Under the pieces are notes generated by a model. It ran no database searches, was not told where the DNA came from, and saw nothing but the letters and a program-made list of their open reading frames with translations. DNA of 9,632 nucleotides from Caulobacteraceae bacterium. GTDB lineage: Bacteria > Pseudomonadota > Alphaproteobacteria > Caulobacterales > Caulobacteraceae. This document shows positions 5,725 through 9,632 of this stretch, piece after piece. Numbering within the stretch: position 1 is the stretch's first letter; each line of letters begins with the position of its first letter. The stretch spans positions 1 to 9,632 of the forward strand of contig JASLDZ010000493.1 in the NCBI GenBank assembly GCA_030151985.1, read 5' to 3'. Both the position numbers and the translations under genes were made by a program.

Positions 5725-6165
5725 ATGCGCTACCTGCACACCATGGTCCGCGTGGCCGACCTGGACGCCGCGCTGGACTTCTGGGTCGCCAAGCTGGGCC
5801 TGGAGGAGGTGCGGCGCATCGAGGTCCCCCAGGGGCGGTTCACGCTCGTCTTCCTCGCCGCCCCCGCCGATGGCGAGCGCTCCAAGGCCGAGCGCGCGCC
5901 GGAAGTCGAGCTCACCTGGAACTGGGATCCGGAGACCTACACGGGCGGCCGCAACTTCGGCCACCTCGCGTATGAGGTGGACGACATCTACGGCCTCTGC
6001 GCCTCGCTGAAGGAGAAGGGCGTGACCATCAACCGTCCGCCGCGCGACGGGCGCATGGCGTTCGTGAAGTCGCCCGACGGCATCTCGATCGAGCTGCTCC
6101 AGAAGGGCGGCGCCCGCCCGCCGGAGGAGCCCTGGGCGTCCGCGCCGAATGTCGGCACCTGGTGA
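5725..6165 (+). CDS. gloA: Lactoylglutathione lyase (glyoxalase I), VOC superfamily
   Basis: 146-residue cytoplasmic metalloenzyme that isomerises the methylglyoxal-glutathione hemithioacetal to S-lactoylglutathione, the first step of methylglyoxal detoxification. The two beta-alpha-beta-beta-beta VOC modules cover about 1-70 and 76-127. All four metal ligands align with GloA: H5 (YLHTMVRV), E62 (VELTWNW), H80 (NFGHLAYEV) and E123 (GISIELL). The PEVELTWNWDPETY and FVKSPDGISIELL stretches are diagnostic of true glyoxalase I rather than other VOC enzymes. ATG 5725 has AGGAG at 5713-5717, 7 nt upstream. A short extra C-terminal tail (128-146) is Pro-rich. It converges on the DUF488 gene with only 10 bp between the stops and no hairpin there. 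Related methylmalonyl-CoA epimerases are the alternative, made unlikely by the motif set. Confidence 0.88.
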   Translation: MRYLHTMVRVADLDAALDFWVAKLGLEEVRRIEVPQGRFTLVFLAAPADGERSKAERAPEVELTWNWDPETYTGGRNFGHLAYEVDDIYGLCASLKEKGVTINRPPRDGRMAFVKSPDGISIELLQKGGARPPEEPWASAPNVGTW

Positions 6166-6175
6166 GCCGCCGCGT

Positions 6176-6613
6176 CTAGAGGTGCGAGACCGCGGCGCCC
6201 GTGACCGCCTGGATGCGCTCGGCCACCACGGCGCGGTGACAGCACTCCGGGCCGGCCTCGTAGCAGAGCAGCGCGGCGCGGCGGGTGCGCGTGACCTCCG
6301 TCGCCTCCGCCAGCGCGAGGGCGGCGGCGGGCGTCTCCAGGTGTTCGGCGAAGATGGCGCGCATCTCGTCGCAGCGCCCCTTGCGGGCGGCGTCGCGCCC
6401 CGGCTTGGGCGTGCCGAGCGGGCGCAGGTGCAGGTAGTCGACGCCCGCCTCACGCAGGCTGGCCGCCAGCGCGGTCTTGGAGAAGCCGGCCCGGCGTGAC
6501 GAGGCGACGGCGCGGACGTCGATCACCAGCTCCACGCCCGCCGCCTTCAGCTTGCCGATCACGGCGTCGAGCGTCGCGGCCTCGTATCCGATGGTGGCGA
6601 GCACTGGGGGCAT
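6176..6613 (-). CDS. DUF488 family protein
   Basis: 145 residues. The family's conserved blocks are present in order: TIGYE (7-11), IDVRAVASSRRAGFSK (31-46), YLHLRPLGTPK (60-70) and a C-terminal LLCYEAGPECCHR (115-127) with the Cys-His-Arg cluster. The biochemical function of DUF488 is not established; the conserved Asp/Arg and Cys/His residues suggest a catalytic or nucleotide/metal-binding role, which I do not assert. No signal peptide or membrane segment is seen, so it should be cytoplasmic. ATG 6613 lies 24 nt after the stop of the polysaccharide deacetylase on the same strand, so the two are probably cotranscribed. The ribosome binding site is weak, which fits translation following read-through. 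The length is normal for the short form of this family. Confidence 0.85.
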   Translation of the reverse strand: MPPVLATIGYEAATLDAVIGKLKAAGVELVIDVRAVASSRRAGFSKTALAASLREAGVDYLHLRPLGTPKPGRDAARKGRCDEMRAIFAEHLETPAAALALAEATEVTRTRRAALLCYEAGPECCHRAVVAERIQAVTGAAVSHL

Positions 6614-6637
6614 GGCCGCCAGCCTAGCGCGCGGAGG

Positions 6638-7867
6638 CTACTTGCGCATCAGCGCCGAGGCGGGCGCCAGCTGGTAGCCGCGCCCGGCCAGCCCCGCCGC
6701 CCAGCGCGACACCGTCTCGACCGTGACGGGATAGGCGAACCCTGCGCCCAGCGCCTGGCCGCGGCCCAGCGCCTGGCCCTCCAGCGCCGTGAGCTGCCGG
6801 TCGATGGTGGCCGACGAGAGGTCCTGGTCGATCACCGCGTCCGCCGAGCCTCGCGGCGTCCCCGCGCCCTTGCCCCGGGCCGAGCCGTCGTCGACGAAGC
6901 CCAGGCCCCGCGCCTTCAGCGCCCCCACGAAGCCGCCGACCGCCTCGCCGGAAGTCAGGAACTTGCCGCCCAGGTAGTTGGTGACGGCGAAATAGCCGGT
7001 GGCGCGGCTCAGCAGCCACTCCAGCCGACGGGTGGTCTCCGCCTGGGGCGCGCTGGCCATCAGGGTGTAGGGGCCGGGGTCGTTGTTGGGGTAGTCCAGC
7101 GGCTCCATCGGAATGTCGAGCACCGCCTCGTGGCCATGGGCGCGGGCCTGGTCGATCCAGCCCTGCAGGCCGTCGGCGTAGGGCACGAAGCTCAGCGTCA
7201 CCTCGGCGGGCAGCCGCTCGATGGCGGCCTTGGTGGCCGAGGCGTTCAGGCCCAGGCCGCCGATCACCAGCGCGATCCTCGGCTTGCCGTTCGGCGTGAA
7301 GGGGCGGGCGTAGGCGGCGAAGGGCGTCTTGCCGTCCTTGCCGATCACCGGCAGCAGGCCGCCCGGGCCGGGCGCGGTCAGGCCCGCGAACGGCGCCTTG
7401 GGCAGGGGAGGGGAGGCGGGGGCGATCGGCGCGTCGATGGCCGCGGGCCCGCTGGCGCCCGGCACGTCGGTGACGTGGGCGCCCTGCGGCAGGGTGATCA
7501 CAGCCTGTCCGGCGGCGAGCGCGTCCGCGGCGGCCTGGGCGTCGGGCGCGGCGTCTTGCGGCGTAAGGGCGGAGCGGAGCGCGCCGGCGGGCAGGGCGGG
7601 CGCGTTCGCGAGCTTCACCCGCACCGAAGGCGCGCCCGCGTGCGGGTCGCCCGCCACCACGATCAGCGCCGCCACGGAGAGGACGCACAGCGCCGCCGCC
7701 CCTCCCACCAGCGCGAACGGATTGGCCGCCGCGCGCTTCAGGATCGCGGCCGGCGCAAATGGCCTGGCGTCCGCCGGAGGGGCGGAGGCGAGCGCGGCGG
7801 CGGGCGGACGGGCGAACATGGCGGGCGCTGGACTCGGACGGCGGAGCGGAACCGGCTCTCCGCCCAC
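6638..7867 (-). CDS. Divergent polysaccharide deacetylase family protein (YibQ-like), membrane-anchored
   Basis: 409 residues. Residues 1-50 are a Pro/Ala-rich cytoplasmic segment, 51-72 a single membrane helix, about 75-190 a low-complexity Ala/Pro linker, and 196-405 the divergent polysaccharide deacetylase domain on the periplasmic side. Hallmarks: RIALVIGGLGLN (197-208), LPAEVTLSFVPYA (219-231), GHEAVLDIPMEPLDYP (245-260), NDPGP (262-266), GYFAVTNYLGGKF (291-303) and FVDDG (324-328). The family is distantly related to NodB carbohydrate deacetylases and is thought to act in the cell envelope; substrate unknown. Compared with E. coli YibQ (VIDDFG), the first Asp-Asp pair is replaced by Gly-Gly here, so catalysis by the NodB mechanism is doubtful. 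The start is uncertain: GTG 7867 gives the longest form and ATG 7819 gives 393 residues; neither has a strong ribosome binding site. DUF488 follows in the operon. Confidence 0.88.
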   Translation of the reverse strand: MGGEPVPLRRPSPAPAMFARPPAAALASAPPADARPFAPAAILKRAAANPFALVGGAAALCVLSVAALIVVAGDPHAGAPSVRVKLANAPALPAGALRSALTPQDAAPDAQAAADALAAGQAVITLPQGAHVTDVPGASGPAAIDAPIAPASPPLPKAPFAGLTAPGPGGLLPVIGKDGKTPFAAYARPFTPNGKPRIALVIGGLGLNASATKAAIERLPAEVTLSFVPYADGLQGWIDQARAHGHEAVLDIPMEPLDYPNNDPGPYTLMASAPQAETTRRLEWLLSRATGYFAVTNYLGGKFLTSGEAVGGFVGALKARGLGFVDDGSARGKGAGTPRGSADAVIDQDLSSATIDRQLTALEGQALGRGQALGAGFAYPVTVETVSRWAAGLAGRGYQLAPASALMRK

Positions 7868-7878
7868 AAGCCCCCGAC

Positions 7879-7898
7879 ATGGTTAAGGGCGCGTTGAA
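7879..7898. promoter_or_regulatory. CtrA-like site in the divergent promoter region
   Basis: The minus strand reads TTAACCAT (7886-7879), the Caulobacter CtrA half-site. Seven bases from its TTAA is TCAA (7897-7894), one mismatch from the full TTAA-N7-TTAA box. It lies between the divergently transcribed deacetylase and creatininase genes (69-bp gap) and could control either. A chance match is possible because only one strong half-site is present. Confidence 0.35.
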
Positions 7899-7936
7899 CG
7901 ACCCCGCCGGGTCGCGGCCGCGCCCCCTGGAGTGCT

Positions 7937-8731
7937 ATGCCGCCCCGTCCCCGGCCGGAGCCCGCCTTCCGCATGCTGCTCGTGAAGTCCACCTGGCCGG
8001 AGGTCGAGGCGCGGCTCGCCCGCTCCCGCACGATCGTGGTCCCCATCGGCTCGATCGAGCAGCATGGCCCGACGGGGCTGCTGGGCACCGACGCGCTCTG
8101 CCCGCAGATCATCGCCGAGCACGCCCATGAGGCCGGCGACCTCCTGATCGGTCCGACCTTCGCGGTGGGCATGGCGCAGCACCACCTGGCCTTCCCCGGC
8201 ACGATCACGCTGCGGCCCGCCACCATGCTGGCGGCGATCGCCGACTGGACGGACAGCCTGTCGCGGCACGGGTTCGACCGCATCTACTGGCTGAACGGCC
8301 ACGGCGGGAACGTCTCGACGGTGCAGGCGGCCTTCGCCGGGATCTACGCCGAGGCGAGCCTGCGCGGCGCGCCCTCGCCCGTCGCGCTGAAGCTGCGGAA
8401 CTGGTGGGAACTGCCGGGCGTGCTCAAGCTGTGCGGACGGCTGTTCCCGCAGGGGCACGGCGGCCACGCGACCCCCAGCGAGATCGCCATCACCCAGTAC
8501 GCCGACCCGTCCTCCATCCGGCGCGCCGACTACGCGCCGCGCGTCGCGGGGACGGGGCCGGTGCGCGACGCGTCGGACTTCCGCGCCCGCCACCCGGACG
8601 GCCGCATGGGTTCTGATCCCGCGCTCGCCACCCCCGAGGCGGGAGGCGAGATCGTGCGCTTCGCGGCCGAGGCGCTGATCCGGGAGGTGGCCGCCTTCGC
8701 CGCCGAGCCGCCGGCCGGCGCGTCGCGATGA
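7937..8731 (+). CDS. Creatininase family amidohydrolase
   Basis: 264 residues. Members are metal-dependent hydrolases of C-N bonds (creatinine, formamide intermediates in flavin synthesis, the peptide bond in mycofactocin maturation). The metal-binding set is complete: E41 and H43 in PIGSIEQHGP, D52 in GTDAL, H122 in LNGHGGN and E182 in GGHATPSE. The HATPSE form resembles the ArfB/MftE/general branch rather than giving a clear creatinine specificity, so the substrate is unknown. No signal peptide, hence cytoplasmic. ATG 7937 has GGAG at 7929-7932 (spacing 4); ATG 7973 (residue 13) is an alternative with GGAG 12 nt upstream, and the family fold begins only around residue 17. Its stop overlaps the next start as ATGA (8728-8731), indicating translational coupling with the oxygenase-like gene. 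A CtrA-like site lies upstream. Confidence 0.9.
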   Translation: MPPRPRPEPAFRMLLVKSTWPEVEARLARSRTIVVPIGSIEQHGPTGLLGTDALCPQIIAEHAHEAGDLLIGPTFAVGMAQHHLAFPGTITLRPATMLAAIADWTDSLSRHGFDRIYWLNGHGGNVSTVQAAFAGIYAEASLRGAPSPVALKLRNWWELPGVLKLCGRLFPQGHGGHATPSEIAITQYADPSSIRRADYAPRVAGTGPVRDASDFRARHPDGRMGSDPALATPEAGGEIVRFAAEALIREVAAFAAEPPAGASR

Positions 8732-9351
8732 GCGTCCGAGAGCTCTTCGCCACGCCCTTATACGAAACGTCGCTCGCGTCGGAGCCCGGCTTCGAGGCGC
8801 GCAACGCCGAACTGGAGGAGGCCTGCCTGATGCTGGCCGCCGAGGACCGGGCCGGGCAGGCCTGGGCCCGCGCGCACGGCTACGGCGGCTATACCTCCTA
8901 CGCCTCGCTGGACGACCTGCCCACGCGGGCGACCGCCTTCGCCGACCTGAAGCGGAGGCTCGACCGCCACGTCGCCGCCTTCGCGGAGGCCTGCGCCTTC
9001 GACCTCGGCCCGAAAGGGCGGCTGAGGCTCGACAGCCTCTGGGTCAACGTCCTGAACGCCGGCGCGGCGCATTCGGGGCACATGCACCCGCACAGCGTCG
9101 TCTCCGGGACCGTTTATGTCTCGACGCCGCCAGGCTCTGGGGGGCTGCGGCTCGAGGACCCGCGCCTGCCCCTGATGATGGCGGCGCCGCCGAGGCGTGA
9201 GGCGGCGCCCGAACCCCGGTGCGCGTTCGTCACCCTCGAGCCCCGCCCGGGCGACCTCTACCTCTGGGAAAGCTGGCTGCGCCACGAGGTGACCCGCAAC
9301 GGGGCCCGCTCGCGGCGCATCAGCGTCAGTTTCAACTACGCGTGGCGGTGA
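8728..9351 (+). CDS. 2OG-Fe(II) oxygenase-like protein, TIGR02466 type
   Basis: 207 residues, matching the usual size of this family. ATPLY near the N-terminus (8-12), W105VN, SGHMHPHSVVSGTVYV (116-131), EDPR (143-146), PRPGDLYLWESWLRHEV (172-188) and RRISVSFN (196-203) are all family features. Within the jelly-roll fold, H118/H120/H122 supply the proximal iron ligands, H186 the distal His, and R197 probably holds the 2-oxoglutarate carboxylate. Family members are thought to hydroxylate a protein, peptide or small molecule, but I know of no defined substrate. The start is fixed by the ATGA overlap with the creatininase-family gene, so the two products are probably made together and may act in one pathway. 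The stop abuts the convergent GlsB-type gene. Confidence 0.85.
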   Translation: MSVRELFATPLYETSLASEPGFEARNAELEEACLMLAAEDRAGQAWARAHGYGGYTSYASLDDLPTRATAFADLKRRLDRHVAAFAEACAFDLGPKGRLRLDSLWVNVLNAGAAHSGHMHPHSVVSGTVYVSTPPGSGGLRLEDPRLPLMMAAPPRREAAPEPRCAFVTLEPRPGDLYLWESWLRHEVTRNGARSRRISVSFNYAWR

Positions 9352-9606
9352 TCAGACCCGGCGGCGCACCAGCGCGTGGTAGATCAGCAGCACGACGATC
9401 GCGCCCACGACCGCCACGAACATGCTGTAGAGGTTGAAGCCGGTCACCGGCGAGTGCCCGAAGAAGGTGAACAGCCAGCCGCCGACGAACGCGCCGACGA
9501 TGCCGAGCACGATGTCCATGACCAGGCCTTCGCCGGTCTTGTTGACGATCTTGCTGGCGATGAATCCGCTGATCAGGCCCAGCAGAAGCCACGCGAGAAT
9601 ACCCAT
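9352..9606 (-). CDS. GlsB/YeaQ/YmgE family small membrane protein
   Basis: 84-residue protein with three predicted membrane helices: about 3-20 (ILAWLLLGLISGFIAS), 30-50 (MDIVLGIVGAFVGGWLFTFF) and 58-80 (LYSMFVAVVGAIVVLLIYHAL), ending in a basic RRRV. The Gly-rich IVGAFVGGWLF segment and KIV.KTGEGLVMDI loop are typical of the 'transglycosylase-associated' family, an old name; members are stress-induced inner-membrane proteins of unknown mechanism. ATG 9606 has GGAGG at 9621-9617, 10 nt upstream. Its promoter lies outside the window. The stop directly abuts the stop of the convergent oxygenase-like gene within TGATCA. Confidence 0.92.
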   Translation of the reverse strand: MGILAWLLLGLISGFIASKIVNKTGEGLVMDIVLGIVGAFVGGWLFTFFGHSPVTGFNLYSMFVAVVGAIVVLLIYHALVRRRV

Positions 9607-9632
9607 CGACGTCTTGCCTCCCGTTGTCCGGC

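Noticed and set aside
6747..6778. 14-bp direct repeat CCCAGCGCCTGGCC at 18-bp spacing inside the deacetylase gene
   Set aside because: It encodes a GQALG repeat but the protein keeps the normal family length here, so it is most likely a coincidence of Ala/Gly-rich helix coding.
1..9632. CRISPR arrays, insertion sequences, attachment sites, tRNA or rRNA genes
   Set aside because: No regularly spaced short repeats, transposase or integrase motifs, or tRNA/rRNA cores were seen on either strand.

Overview
The base composition (very GC-rich, strong G/C in third codon positions) and the gene content point to an alphaproteobacterium of the Caulobacter/Phenylobacterium group. The main evidence is the first flagellin, whose ends (ATNSINTN start, SSSNLLSLFR finish) are very like Caulobacter FljK. 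TTAACCAT-type (CtrA-like) half-sites and sigma-54-like promoter matches fit the same group. The species cannot be fixed from the window.

Layout: (1) 3-464 is the C-terminal part of a glycoside hydrolase, probably family GH26, cut by the window edge. (2) 465-3134 is a flagellin locus. A 396-bp non-coding stretch holds a good sigma-54 promoter match and an inverted repeat that may bind an activator. Then come a 282-aa flagellin, a strong terminator hairpin, a small FlaG-like gene and a second 282-aa flagellin with its own structured leader. (3) 3246-5321 is a secreted M13 zinc endopeptidase with a terminator behind it. (4) 5378-5724 has no protein gene I can support. It holds three hairpins, the last being a textbook intrinsic terminator that works only toward lower coordinates, so a minus-strand small RNA is likely. 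A promoter for the next gene follows. (5) 5725-6165 is glyoxalase I on the plus strand, converging on a minus-strand pair made of a DUF488 protein and a membrane-anchored divergent polysaccharide deacetylase (6176-7867). (6) 7937-9351 is a translationally coupled pair: a creatininase-family amidohydrolase and a 2OG-Fe(II) oxygenase-like protein (TIGR02466 type). (7) 9352-9606 is a GlsB/YeaQ-type small membrane protein on the minus strand, end to end with the oxygenase.

The flagellin genes and the FlaG-like gene belong together as late filament genes. The remaining genes look like ordinary chromosomal housekeeping and cell-envelope genes in short operons. I see no CRISPR array, tRNA, rRNA, insertion sequence or phage gene. 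The points most worth a second look are the minus-strand RNA candidate near 5420-5540, the hairpin that may bridge the ribosome binding site and start of the FlaG-like gene, the homogenised cores of the two flagellins, and the creatininase/oxygenase pair. No clearly new defence or mobile system is visible.
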